A stretch of 13,584 bases of DNA from Saprospiraceae bacterium (GCA_020852155.1 JADZBJ010000332.1:1-13584); one strand, 5' to 3'; positions 1 to 7,932 are shown, counted from the stretch's first letter. Numbers and translations: made by a program. The notes: generated by a model from the letters alone, not told the origin.

Positions 1-1
1 T

Positions 2-316
2 GGCGGTAAATACAAATGGGAAATTGACGCCGAAACAGACCGGTTATCAGACGACGGCAAAATTGAATTTACCAACGACCTTGACGTGGATGACGATCTT
101 GAATCGCTCACCGCTAAAATGGCGCCACTGGATTATGGGGCTATCCTTGAATTGGGTTATGAGTTTGAACACCTCCGTCTTACAGCTTCTTACAACCTTG
201 GGTTAAGCAATATTGATCCAAAAGACCTGATTGATCTGGCCGACGAAGAAGGTAATTACGACAATTTCAAAGCGTCCAACCGCGTAATCGGTATTCACGC
301 AGCCTGGATGTTCTAA
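2..316 (+). CDS. Outer-membrane beta-barrel protein, C-terminal fragment
   Basis: The frame is open from the left edge to a TAA at 314-316, so the start lies outside the window and about 104 residues are seen. The visible part alternates short amphipathic strands, such as YGAILELGYEFEHLRLTASY and RVIGIHAAWMF, with acidic loops rich in D and E. It ends in a terminal phenylalanine, as expected for the last strand of an outer-membrane barrel recognised by the BAM machinery. This fits the small porin-like barrel families common in Bacteroidota (PorT/OMP_b-brl type), but the family cannot be fixed from the fragment. The gene converges with the minus-strand PUL and is separated from it by a terminator. 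An internal ATG at 86 is not the start, because coding-like sequence continues upstream of it. A role in the PUL is not indicated. Confidence 0.75.
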   Translation, partial: GGKYKWEIDAETDRLSDDGKIEFTNDLDVDDDLESLTAKMAPLDYGAILELGYEFEHLRLTASYNLGLSNIDPKDLIDLADEEGNYDNFKASNRVIGIHAAWMF

Positions 317-340
317 TCAAACAGATTATTCAGATCAAAA

Positions 341-373
341 AATAGCCCGCCTGTTGACAACAGGCGGGCTATT
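341..373 (-). terminator. Intrinsic terminator closing the PUL, possibly bidirectional
   Basis: The arms AATAGCCCGCCTGTTG (341-356) and CAACAGGCGGGCTATT (358-373) are perfectly complementary. In practice this gives a 14-bp GC-rich stem with a 5-nt loop. Read on the minus strand, the stem is followed by a run of T residues (the A tract at 337-342 on the plus strand), giving a classic intrinsic terminator 24 nt past the GH144 stop codon. On the plus strand the tail (CTATGG) is poor, so termination of the beta-barrel gene here is plausible but weaker. Confidence 0.9.
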
Positions 374-397
374 CTATGGTCTGAATGATCATTGCCG

Positions 398-2065
398 TTA
401 ATTCAGATAAGGCGCGGAAAAGCCCAATGATTTCATACCGGTTTTCACTTCCGGGCAACTGACAAACAAATCCCATAGCAAACCGCTTCGATGATTTTCG
501 ATCATGCCGATGATTGGCCCCTGATCTATAGCCAGAAACGAATCGGCATACCACTGATAGTGCAGACTGAAAGCATCCACAAAGCCGTATTCTTTCCAGA
601 TTTTATCACCAATTGTGTAATAGAAAAACCGCAATGCCTGCATGCTTTCTGTGGGTGTAAAAGGCATGGACGACAGGGCGGCTGTCGGTGTAATGACGCC
701 CCGGTCATTATTCGGCTCGTGAGCAGAATAACCATTTACGCCGTCGCTGGCAGTCAAACCCCAGCACTGGCTGCCGTAGCCGACATATTGCTTCGGATTG
801 GCTTTGCAATATTCATAATTTATCAGCGAATGGTTCACGACCTGCTGCTGATAATTGGCATAAGCGTCGGTCAAGCCATTCGGATTTACGCCCAGAAAAG
901 TATATTGCTCAAAAAAGAGCGGCCCGCCGCGATCTGGCCCAAGGGGCAACACAGAACCGTAAAATGTCTTTCCGTTTTTCATGTTTCCGTTATTGGCCCA
1001 ACCCTGATCGTACACCGACTTGGTAATCGGGTGCGTGGTTGAACTGGCTGCCATGATGTATGTAATCAGGGCTTCATTCCAGCCCGAAACCCGAAAGTTC
1101 ATCGCCCAGCCATGATTGGGACTCCAGTGCCAGTACAGCACCTGTTGGTTGTCGCGCCTGAACCAGTCCCATTCCACCGCATTGTAGAGTTGGTTGATGT
1201 CTTGCCGCAGCGCGACTTCCTCCGCACTGTTGCCGTTAAAATACTGTCGTGCGGTAAGCAGGCCTTGCATCAGGTAGGACGTTTCGACCAGATCAGCGCC
1301 GTCGTCCAGCGCGCTGAATGACATCGGTTGCCCGGTGACGCTGTTCAGCCAGTGCGGAAAAGCGCCGTGAAATGACCTGGCGGTATTTTTGAGAAAGCCC
1401 GTAATTTTCAACAATCGCGCAACAGCTTCTTCTCGTGTTACAAAGTTCCGGTGCGCCGCTACGACGATGCCCATGATGCCAAAACCGCTGCCGCCAATCG
1501 TACACATATCGCCGGACGTATTGCGCTCCCGAGCCAATCCGCTGACGGGGTGTCCAAAGTCCCAGAAATAGCGAAAGGTTTGTTTCTGCACCAGGGTAAG
1601 CAGCGAATCATCGGATATCACAGGGAATTTAGGCGTGGTATCCATGATGGTATAGAAAATCACCTCGCCTACGGACGATAATGCTTCACCGCTTTGGGCT
1701 TTTAATGCCGTTGAAGCAGTCAGGTAATATTTGCTCAAGTGTTGAAGCGGCTGTACAGGGCGCACCACAATGACACTATCTTTTGATTCTACTGAAAATT
1801 GCAAATTCACGTAAACATTTGCCTGATCGCGTATTTTGATTTTAGTGATAATACTGCTGGTGTCAACGGGTTTGGAAAAACGCAATTTAATCGCCGGAGC
1901 AAGTGAAACGTCGCGATAAACCAGCGGTGAAACAACACCGTCAATGTTGTGCGATACCAGGTCAAATGAACCGGCAGGTTGCGGCTCAATGATGGTTTCC
2001 TTTTTGGTGCAGGCTGCCATACCGAGCAAGAGCAGCATGGCAAAATATAGATATTTCATATTCAT
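398..2065 (-). CDS. Lipoprotein endo-beta-1,2-glucanase, GH144-type, with N-terminal Ig-like domain
   Basis: This is a predicted surface lipoprotein that cleaves beta-1,2-glucan internally to sophoro-oligosaccharides. From the ATG at 2065 it is 555 residues long. A signal peptide ends in the lipobox GMAAC (C19), followed by TKKE, a charged stretch compatible with surface export. Residues about 33-140 resemble a bacterial Ig-like (Big_5) domain. Residues about 148-550 match the 'glucoamylase' domain PF10091 that defines GH144, with motifs such as RYFWDF, DDGADLVETSY, EWDWF, SGWNEALI and AHEPNNDRGVITPTAA. The acidic residues D258, E261 and E331 have the spacing of D139, E142 and E211, which I recall as essential in Chitinophaga pinensis SGL (one residue offset). 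The reading frame extends upstream to 2116, but that extension runs through a terminator hairpin and would place the signal peptide internally. ATG 2059 is an alternative start. It is the last PUL gene and lies behind a terminator. Exact substrate specificity is inferred. Confidence 0.85.
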   Translation of the reverse strand: MNMKYLYFAMLLLLGMAACTKKETIIEPQPAGSFDLVSHNIDGVVSPLVYRDVSLAPAIKLRFSKPVDTSSIITKIKIRDQANVYVNLQFSVESKDSVIVVRPVQPLQHLSKYYLTASTALKAQSGEALSSVGEVIFYTIMDTTPKFPVISDDSLLTLVQKQTFRYFWDFGHPVSGLARERNTSGDMCTIGGSGFGIMGIVVAAHRNFVTREEAVARLLKITGFLKNTARSFHGAFPHWLNSVTGQPMSFSALDDGADLVETSYLMQGLLTARQYFNGNSAEEVALRQDINQLYNAVEWDWFRRDNQQVLYWHWSPNHGWAMNFRVSGWNEALITYIMAASSTTHPITKSVYDQGWANNGNMKNGKTFYGSVLPLGPDRGGPLFFEQYTFLGVNPNGLTDAYANYQQQVVNHSLINYEYCKANPKQYVGYGSQCWGLTASDGVNGYSAHEPNNDRGVITPTAALSSMPFTPTESMQALRFFYYTIGDKIWKEYGFVDAFSLHYQWYADSFLAIDQGPIIGMIENHRSGLLWDLFVSCPEVKTGMKSLGFSAPYLN

Positions 2066-2067
2066 GG

Positions 2068-2114
2068 AAAAAAAGGCTGGCTTGCAGTTGTTAAAACAAC
2101 GCTGCAAGCCAGCC
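2068..2114 (-). terminator. Intrinsic terminator immediately upstream of the GH144 start codon
   Basis: The arms GGCTGGCTTGCAG (2075-2087) and CTGCAAGCCAGCC (2102-2114) pair perfectly over 13 bp. Inside the 14-nt interval, TTGTT and AACAA can extend the stem. On the minus strand the hairpin is followed directly by seven T residues (2074-2068), then CC and the ATG at 2065. There is no T tract on the plus side, so the signal points towards the GH144 gene. It either ends the bglX-susC-susD-lamG transcript or acts as an attenuator in the GH144 leader. Confidence 0.85.
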
Positions 2115-2124
2115 AAAAGTTAAG

Positions 2125-2173
2125 CCCTGATTTATGTGATTTTGAAGATTTATATGATTGTAATCCCTGATTT
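2125..2173. repeat. Phased 9-nt GATT array with flanking 9-mer direct repeats
   Basis: GATT words begin at 2129, 2138, 2147 and 2156, exactly 9 nt apart, with units GATTTATGT, GATTTTGAA, GATTTATAT and GATTGTAAT. A fifth GATT follows at 2169 after a 13-nt step. The nine bases CCCTGATTT occur at 2125-2133 and again at 2165-2173, bracketing the array with a 40-bp period. In the minus-strand transcript the words read AAUC and sit just ahead of the terminator hairpin. From memory, AATC-rich degenerate arrays of this kind recur between genes in many Bacteroidota genomes. Their function is unknown to me, and genome-wide recurrence cannot be tested here. Confidence 0.65.
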
Positions 2174-2261
2174 TCAATGAGTTACAGGCGCAAGTCGTTC
2201 AAAATCACTTTAGGTTGCAATTACTGCTGCGAATATCACAGTCCGCAATAACAATCAGGAA

Positions 2262-3170
2262 TTAGCGACCTGCTGATTCCAGTTGGTACAGTGCGTCGAT
2301 TTCAGCAGCAGACAGTGCTTTTTTCCAAACGCGAACTTCGTCAACCTTGCCGGTCATTGGAACCTGCCATGATTCAGCAGGGCCATTGCCAGGCGTGTTG
2401 GTGTTGAATGCGCCGATCAAAGGACGAGTAAGTGCAGAGCTGAACACGAGGTCGCCCATGCCTACGCCATTAACCTTGCGGTTTTCCCACTCAGGGTTAG
2501 ACACTTTCTTGCCGTTGGCATACACCAGGAAGTTAGAAGAAGTAGCATCCCAAGTGATCACCAGGTGTGTCCACTTGTCAGCGCCAGCGCCTTTTACAAC
2601 CTGGTCGCCGCCTTTAGCTGGGTCAGGACGTGAATCCTGGAAAGAGCTGGATGGAGGTGTTCCTTCCTGAGAAACCAGCAGCGCTTTAGGAACCAGTGTG
2701 TCAACAGCAGCCTTGTACCAGCCTGTTTCAGCCATCAGGTTGAAGTTACCTGCCCATTCGTTCGGGCGAGTCATGCTGAATACCATAGTTGCAGAGCCAC
2801 CTGTGCCGTCAGCTGCTTTGTTGTTGGCCATTTGCACCCACGCGCTGGTAGAGTAGCTGGTTGTGTTGGATGACAATTTTGAGATCGGGTCATAAGCCAG
2901 GTAACCTGCTGCGAGACTAACCGCAGTGCCTTTTTTACCAGTCACATAAGTAGCGTTTTTGCTTTCAGAAGGTGCAGCACCCGAGATGTGCTCCTTACCG
3001 CCTTGATCCATTGGGAAGTGCGCCAACAGGTCGGCAGCGCCTACTTCGTCAGCACTGTTAAAGCCGCCGATGGGTGGAAGTGAAATGTCGTCGTCTGATC
3101 CGTCTTTGCAAGCATTCATGGAAAGCAGGGCCAAAATTGCCAGGCCTGCCATTTTTGAAACATTCTTCAT
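2262..3170 (-). CDS. LamG-fold surface lipoprotein, candidate glycan-binding protein of the PUL
   Basis: This 302-residue lipoprotein has a signal peptide ending in the Cys at position 21. The next residues, KDGSDDD, are an acidic stretch typical of surface-exported Bacteroidota lipoproteins. Residues about 47-298 form one concanavalin-A-like (Laminin_G_3) domain. It starts around LLAHFPMDQGG, contains the strand pattern THLVITWDATSSNFLVYANG, and ends with the hallmark GKVDEVRVWKKALSAAEID. No glycosidase catalytic motif is visible, so binding rather than hydrolysis is likely. Its place after susD is where surface glycan-binding proteins usually sit in PULs, which suggests it captures the same polymer. 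That role is inferred from position, and LamG domains also bind proteins or serve as structural modules. It is 157 nt from susD and may have its own weak promoter. Confidence 0.8.
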   Translation of the reverse strand: MKNVSKMAGLAILALLSMNACKDGSDDDISLPPIGGFNSADEVGAADLLAHFPMDQGGKEHISGAAPSESKNATYVTGKKGTAVSLAAGYLAYDPISKLSSNTTSYSTSAWVQMANNKAADGTGGSATMVFSMTRPNEWAGNFNLMAETGWYKAAVDTLVPKALLVSQEGTPPSSSFQDSRPDPAKGGDQVVKGAGADKWTHLVITWDATSSNFLVYANGKKVSNPEWENRKVNGVGMGDLVFSSALTRPLIGAFNTNTPGNGPAESWQVPMTGKVDEVRVWKKALSAAEIDALYQLESAGR

Positions 3171-3283
3171 TTTAAAAAAACAGTTTAGTTGTGAAATATT
3201 GTTTTTCCGGGGTCAAACCCCGAAGTTATTTACTCAAAGTATGTTGCCAATCCTGTATATGGACTGAGATTATCCGTTTTAAA

Positions 3284-3313
3284 CAAAATAGACAAAATCA
3301 AGTTTTCATCAAA
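3284..3313 (-). promoter_or_regulatory. Candidate Bacteroidota-type promoter for the LamG gene
   Basis: On the minus strand a TTTG (-33 type, 3313-3310) is followed by 19 nt and then TATTTTG (3290-3284). The latter is one T short of the Bacteroidota -7 consensus TAnnTTTG. It lies in the spacer just after susD, about 114 nt before the LamG start codon, which would leave a long leader. The spacing is right but the -7 box is imperfect in AT-rich DNA, so this is tentative. Confidence 0.3.
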
Positions 3314-3327
3314 CGGATTTAATGCGT

Positions 3328-4800
3328 CTAATACATCGGATTTTGCATTAATTTTCCTCCGCTCAGGTCAATTTGACGTTGCGGAATCGGGAACAAATCA
3401 TGTTTACCGTCCACATAGTTTTTACCGAGGGCACGAAGCACCGCGCCAGCCCGTCCAGTCCGGCGCAGGTCAAATGTACGATCGTGCTCCATCGCCAATT
3501 CCACTTTTCTTTCTTTATAAATGAGTTCGCGAAGACTGGACTGACTGCCAGCATTCACAGGCTGTAAACCAGCGCGCGTACGCACCTGATTCAAGGCCGT
3601 TTTGGCAGCCGTGGTGTCGCCCAGTTCATTTTCTACTTCCGCTTTAATCAGCAGTAAATCACCATAGCGTAACACGCGAAGGTTTTTGTTGGATTGGCCG
3701 CGGTCGAAATACGACTCCGCAGTCCGGCTGACATAAGCCTTGTAGTTGTAATAAGGATTCGGCAAGGTACTGCTGGTTACATAGCCATCCCACAGCGTAG
3801 AACCGGACACCAGCACCGTGGCGTCTTTGCGCTTGTCGCCAGGCTCATAACTGTTGATCAAATCCTGAGAAGGCACATTGAATCCCCATCCAAAGTCGCC
3901 ATCGCCGGAGCCGCGCATACCTTGCACCTCTGTGTAACCTGTAATGCCCTTTGGCGGGTTGGTGGCCACAGCGTTGATTTCCCAAAGCGATTCGGATGAA
4001 AATTCACCGGCTTCACGCCAGATTTTGGCATAATCAGGCAACAGGCTGTACAAACCACTGCCAATAACCCGGTCGCACATGGCTTTGGAAGCCGCCCAGT
4101 CTTTGCGATACAAATACATTTTAGCCAAAAATGCCTCGGCTGAGCCCCTGGATGGGCGGCCAGCCTCCGACGACGGTACGGTTGTTGGCAAAATTGCCGC
4201 TGCAGCCAGCAGGTCGGATTCAATCAGCGCATAAATTTCGGCTTCGCTGGCGCGGGTGCTGGCGGCTTCAATATCCGCTTGTGAGGCCAATACCCTGTCA
4301 ATTTTCGGTACGCCGCCGAAGCATCGAACCAGATTCCAGTAGTAATATGCGCGAAGGAAATGCGCTTCGCCGATGTAGCGTGATTTTTCGGCCTCCGGCA
4401 AATCCATTTTACCAATAAATTCGATCGCGTAACAAGCGCGGCCTACGCCTTCAAAATTGCCTTCCCAAACTTCATTAAATGACAGATTGGTGGGCGAAAG
4501 CGTCCAGGTTTCCATTTCGATTTTATCGGCTCCGCCATCACCGGGCGTACTGCCTTTATCGGCCTCATCGGAAGTAATACTGGATACGCCAATCCATGAA
4601 AAGGAATGCGTTTCCCAGTCAAATAACCTGTTATACACCGCACCAATAATGCGCTGCGAGCCATCCTGCGGGTTATTAATCAGGTCGTTGATCGTAACCA
4701 CCCTGGAAGGCTCTTCGAGGAAACTTTTTTGACAGGACAGGATGGCCATTCCCAGAAAAAGCAATCCAGCCCAATGGCTTATGTTTAAAGTCTTTTTCAT
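3328..4800 (-). CDS. susD: SusD/RagB-family outer-membrane lipoprotein
   Basis: This is the surface glycan-binding lid of a SusCD import complex, 490 residues long, within the usual range. The signal peptide ends in the lipobox LSC with the lipidated Cys at 23, followed by QKSFLEEP, a typical SusD N-terminus. The N-terminal helical repeat region (SusD-like_3) contains the helix segment SRYIGEAHFLRAYYYWNLVR and the adjoining FGGVPK. The C-terminal RagB/SusD domain contains LRYGDLLLIKAEVENELG, TALNQVRTRAGL and LIYKERKVELAMEHDRTFDLRR, all classic signatures, and the protein ends in NPMY. Its ATG overlaps the susC stop codon (ATGA, 4797-4800), giving translational coupling and 1:1 partner production. 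Ligand specificity is not readable from sequence; beta-1,2-glucan or its oligosaccharides are inferred from the neighbouring GH144 and GH3 genes. Confidence 0.95.
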   Translation of the reverse strand: MKKTLNISHWAGLLFLGMAILSCQKSFLEEPSRVVTINDLINNPQDGSQRIIGAVYNRLFDWETHSFSWIGVSSITSDEADKGSTPGDGGADKIEMETWTLSPTNLSFNEVWEGNFEGVGRACYAIEFIGKMDLPEAEKSRYIGEAHFLRAYYYWNLVRCFGGVPKIDRVLASQADIEAASTRASEAEIYALIESDLLAAAAILPTTVPSSEAGRPSRGSAEAFLAKMYLYRKDWAASKAMCDRVIGSGLYSLLPDYAKIWREAGEFSSESLWEINAVATNPPKGITGYTEVQGMRGSGDGDFGWGFNVPSQDLINSYEPGDKRKDATVLVSGSTLWDGYVTSSTLPNPYYNYKAYVSRTAESYFDRGQSNKNLRVLRYGDLLLIKAEVENELGDTTAAKTALNQVRTRAGLQPVNAGSQSSLRELIYKERKVELAMEHDRTFDLRRTGRAGAVLRALGKNYVDGKHDLFPIPQRQIDLSGGKLMQNPMY

Positions 4801-7800
4801 TGCTGTTTGTTTTTACTGAGTGAAAGGTTCAAGCCCACCAGATAAGCGGAAGAAATGGGGTAAATATTGAGTTCAATGCCGGATTCAGTGGCTTTGCCAG
4901 GCAATTCAGGGGTAAACCCTGTGTAAGGCGTAAAGATGAATGGGTTTTGTGCGCTGGCAAAAACCCTTAGATTATCAATGCCCCATTTGCGCTGCATGTC
5001 AAAACGCTTGCCTATGGTGATGTTGTTAATGCGAACAAACGAGCCGGATTCAACAAAATAGTCGGAAGGGTAGGGCGTGACATTGCTGGCGCGCGGAATA
5101 TCATTTTTGCCCGAACCTGGTTTCCAGCGCGTTTTTGCAATATCCAGTTCGACGTTATAGTTGCTGCCGAAGCGCAAACCCTTCTTGGCATTGTAAACCT
5201 TGTTGCCGAAATTGCCGAAAACATCCAGCCCGAAGTCCCAAGTGCGCCATTTTGCCGAATAGTTAAATCCGCCAAAGAAACGCGGCTGATATGACCCCAC
5301 GTGCTCGCGATCGAGGTTGTCAATAATGCCATCCTTATTGATGTCCACCAGGCGTAAATCACCTGCTTTCGTGCCTACGACGTGCGGATAGTTGCTGACT
5401 TCTTCATCCGTTTGGAAAATACCGTCTGTTCTGAACACCCAGAAAGCGCCAATGGGCTGACCTTCGACGGCTTGCGTAGCCGTAAAGCCATTGCCCAGGC
5501 CACCAAAATCCAGGGCGCGGCCCAGGCCGACATTCTGCACTTTATTTTGATTTGCCGTGAAGTTCAGGCCAAATGTCTGCGAGAAATTTTCATTGTGGTA
5601 TTTGTTCCACTTGATTGAAAATTCAACGCCCTTGTTGATGATATCAGCGGCATTGGTCAGGAATGACGTACCGAAGCCGAGCGCCGGATAGGAAATGCTG
5701 TACAAGGCATCGTTGGCATTTTTGTAATAAAAGTCAACTTCACCGCGAATGGCATTTTCAAAAAGACCATATTCAATACCGAAGTCGTATTCGCGAACTG
5801 TTTCCCATTTCAGGTTAGGGTCAACGATGCCCGTAACCGTAGCGCCGTCAATGCGATTTGTTCCGAAATAGGTGTACAAGCGCTGCGTCGGGCGCAGGTC
5901 AAATTGTCCGGGACTGATTACATCGTTACCGACGAGACCAAAACTGGCGCGAAGTTTCAGGTCGCTGAAAACCGTTTTCTGCATGAACGCTTCGTTGCTC
6001 ATGATCCAGCCCAGGCCGATGGACGGGAACAATCCCCAGCGATTGCTGGCCGGGAAGTTACTGTTGGCGTCCTGACGCAGCGTGGCATTCATCAGGAAAC
6101 GATTTTGCCATTTGAAACTCACCCTGCCGAAATAGGATTCGCGGCGGAAGTAGTTGGTGATCGGGTCGCGGAAATTCTGTTGCCCCAGCGCAGTGTCAGT
6201 AAAGTTCAGTTTCCACTGTTCCGATGCTGTTGGCAGGCGATTGTTGTTGCTGATGGTGGCTCTGCTCACCCAGCCGTCGCGGCGTTCGGCGGTATGGCCA
6301 ACGGTGAGTTTGAGGTCAAATTCGTCGCCGCGCGTCACATCCCAAGTGAAGAAATTATCCCAAACCCACTGGTAAATGGTATCGCGCTGGAAGGTCAGGT
6401 CGGCCAGTTCATTGCGCTGCGCGCCGCCCATGCCGTCTGCCTGATAGGTATAATATTCAGGCGTATAAACGTAGCCGTTGTTGCGCTCGTAGTCCACGCC
6501 GCCCTGAGAACGGAATTTGATGTTTTTCCAAATTTCAATTTCACCCCAAAGATTTGCCTGCAGGCGCTGGCCATAACTGCGATCATTCAAAGTTTCAATG
6601 GTCGCAAATGGATTACCGACGTTATTAATGGCGCTATTGATATTACCATAAGTACCGTCCGGGTTTACGGCATTGAAAATGGGCGCTGCGATGTAGGCCT
6701 GCGTGAATGTGCTGTAAGGTTTGTTGTCAGAAATGTACCTGGACCATCCGAGCATATTACCGAATTTCAGGCGCTTGTTCACGGCGTATTCGTGATTGTA
6801 ACGCGCGGTAAAACGCGTGTAATCATTGCCGATCAACATGCCTTCTTCCTGAAGATAACCTGCCGACAGGTAGTACTTGTACTTATTAGCCGAGCCATTG
6901 AACGACAGGTTGTGGCTGTGTCCCAGCGCCGGGCGTGTGATCTGATCGTACCAGTCTGTTTCGCCGGTGATGTTGCCGCCAGTAACCACCGGAAATTCTG
7001 CTGCATCATTGGAGTACTCGGCGTAATAACCCGGAGGGGACATTTTGATGGCGTGCGCCATCAGTCGCATGCTGACCTGATTGTCGTAATTGATGGTAAA
7101 ACCTTCCTTGCTTCCGGCTTTGGTTTGAATAATAATCACACCGTTGGCAGCGCGAGCGCCGTAAATAGCCGTTGAAGAGGCGTCTTTCAACACGTCAACG
7201 CTTAAAATGTCGGCGTTATTGACGTTGCGAATATCGGTTGTGATGATGCCGTCAACGATGTAAAGCGGTTCAACACCACCGAGGATAGAACCTGTACCGC
7301 GAATGCGTACATTCGGTGCGCTGCCCGGAGCGCCGCTGTTCACAATTTGAACGCCTGCTGCCCGGCCTTGTAACGCTTGTGTCGCCGACAATACCGGAAG
7401 GTTTTTGATATCGTCGCCTTTTAGTTTAATTGAAGAGCCGGTCAGGTCGCTTTTTCGGGCAGTGCCATAACCCACGACGACAACCTGCTCCAGCAAATTA
7501 ACAGCGTTATCCAGGGTAATTTCATAAGGATGGTCGCCGTCAATCAATACTTCCTTGCTGTTATAACCGGTATAAGTTACCACCAAAACACTATTGAGCG
7601 GCGCCTTGACTTCAAAAGCCCCGGCATCGTCGGTTATGGCGCCACCTGTGCCATTTTTAACCTTGACAGTGGCATACGGGAGTGGTTCTCGATTTTCGTC
7701 ATACACCACACCCTTCACTAAAATCTGCTGGGCGTGCAAGCCGGAGAATCCGGCAATCAAAATGGCTATCAGGGTTAAAAGTTGCGTTCGAAGTCGGATC

Positions 7801-7802
7801 AT
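4797..7802 (-). CDS. susC: SusC/RagA-family TonB-linked outer-membrane transporter
   Basis: This is a 1001-residue TonB-dependent transporter that imports oligosaccharides across the outer membrane in complex with SusD. A signal peptide (about residues 1-24, cleavage after LHA) is followed by a carboxypeptidase-regulatory-like domain (about 28-100). The SusC hallmark VVVVGYGTARKSDLTGS lies at about 107-123. The plug domain (about 115-230) includes the RagA/SusC signature NADILSVDVLKDASSTAIYG and GVIIIQTKAGS. The rest is the 22-strand barrel. There is no STN domain, so signalling to an anti-sigma factor is not expected. The gene follows the GH3 gene by 130 nt and overlaps susD by 4 nt. The start at 7802 directly precedes a good signal peptide. 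A 423-codon open frame on the opposite strand is a codon-bias shadow. Confidence 0.96.
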   Translation of the reverse strand: MIRLRTQLLTLIAILIAGFSGLHAQQILVKGVVYDENREPLPYATVKVKNGTGGAITDDAGAFEVKAPLNSVLVVTYTGYNSKEVLIDGDHPYEITLDNAVNLLEQVVVVGYGTARKSDLTGSSIKLKGDDIKNLPVLSATQALQGRAAGVQIVNSGAPGSAPNVRIRGTGSILGGVEPLYIVDGIITTDIRNVNNADILSVDVLKDASSTAIYGARAANGVIIIQTKAGSKEGFTINYDNQVSMRLMAHAIKMSPPGYYAEYSNDAAEFPVVTGGNITGETDWYDQITRPALGHSHNLSFNGSANKYKYYLSAGYLQEEGMLIGNDYTRFTARYNHEYAVNKRLKFGNMLGWSRYISDNKPYSTFTQAYIAAPIFNAVNPDGTYGNINSAINNVGNPFATIETLNDRSYGQRLQANLWGEIEIWKNIKFRSQGGVDYERNNGYVYTPEYYTYQADGMGGAQRNELADLTFQRDTIYQWVWDNFFTWDVTRGDEFDLKLTVGHTAERRDGWVSRATISNNNRLPTASEQWKLNFTDTALGQQNFRDPITNYFRRESYFGRVSFKWQNRFLMNATLRQDANSNFPASNRWGLFPSIGLGWIMSNEAFMQKTVFSDLKLRASFGLVGNDVISPGQFDLRPTQRLYTYFGTNRIDGATVTGIVDPNLKWETVREYDFGIEYGLFENAIRGEVDFYYKNANDALYSISYPALGFGTSFLTNAADIINKGVEFSIKWNKYHNENFSQTFGLNFTANQNKVQNVGLGRALDFGGLGNGFTATQAVEGQPIGAFWVFRTDGIFQTDEEVSNYPHVVGTKAGDLRLVDINKDGIIDNLDREHVGSYQPRFFGGFNYSAKWRTWDFGLDVFGNFGNKVYNAKKGLRFGSNYNVELDIAKTRWKPGSGKNDIPRASNVTPYPSDYFVESGSFVRINNITIGKRFDMQRKWGIDNLRVFASAQNPFIFTPYTGFTPELPGKATESGIELNIYPISSAYLVGLNLSLSKNKQQ

Positions 7803-7889
7803 AGCCGTTGTTGGTTTGCTCGAGATTGCCTAAAAACATTCGGGCAACCTTGACAGTAAAGAGTGATTGGTTATCTCGTTCAGGTAAAT

Positions 7890-7928
7890 TTTTCCGGATT
7901 TTGGGATCATGCCGAAAATCCGGGAAAA
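7890..7928 (-). other. Imperfect hairpin between the GH3 gene and susC
   Basis: CCGGATTTT (7894-7902) pairs with AAAATCCGG (7915-7923). The stem extends inward by GG/CC and outward by TTTT/AAAA across single-base bulges. In the minus-strand transcript it begins 4 nt after the bglX stop codon. There is no U tract after it, so it is not a canonical intrinsic terminator. It could stabilise or process the upstream mRNA, or damp expression into susC. Confidence 0.5.
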
Positions 7929-7932
7929 CCGC

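Noticed and set aside
384..393. 10-bp palindrome AATGATCATT near the GH144 stop codon
   Set aside because: Short AT-rich palindromes are expected by chance and this one is not in a promoter region.
491..1042. 183-codon open frame on the plus strand
   Set aside because: It is antisense to the GH144 catalytic domain and shows no protein-like features of its own.
2066..2116. N-terminal extension of the GH144 protein by 17 residues
   Set aside because: It would translate the terminator hairpin and push the lipoprotein signal peptide away from the N-terminus. ATG 2065 or 2059 fits the signal peptide.
2125..2173. CRISPR array as an explanation for the GATT repeats
   Set aside because: The unit is only 9 nt with no spacers of CRISPR length and no cas genes in the window.
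3208..3222. Short hairpin CGGGGT / ACCCCG between susD and the LamG gene
   Set aside because: It has only 6 bp, a 3-nt loop and no T tract on either strand, so it is too weak to call a terminator.
5904..7175. 423-codon open frame on the plus strand
   Set aside because: It lies fully antisense to the well-supported susC gene. The frame is open because of susC codon choice, and the product has no recognisable domain or signal.
7803..7932. Separate promoter for susC in the bglX-susC spacer
   Set aside because: I found no TAnnTTTG-like box with a correctly spaced TTTG on the minus strand, so susC is most simply read from the bglX transcript.
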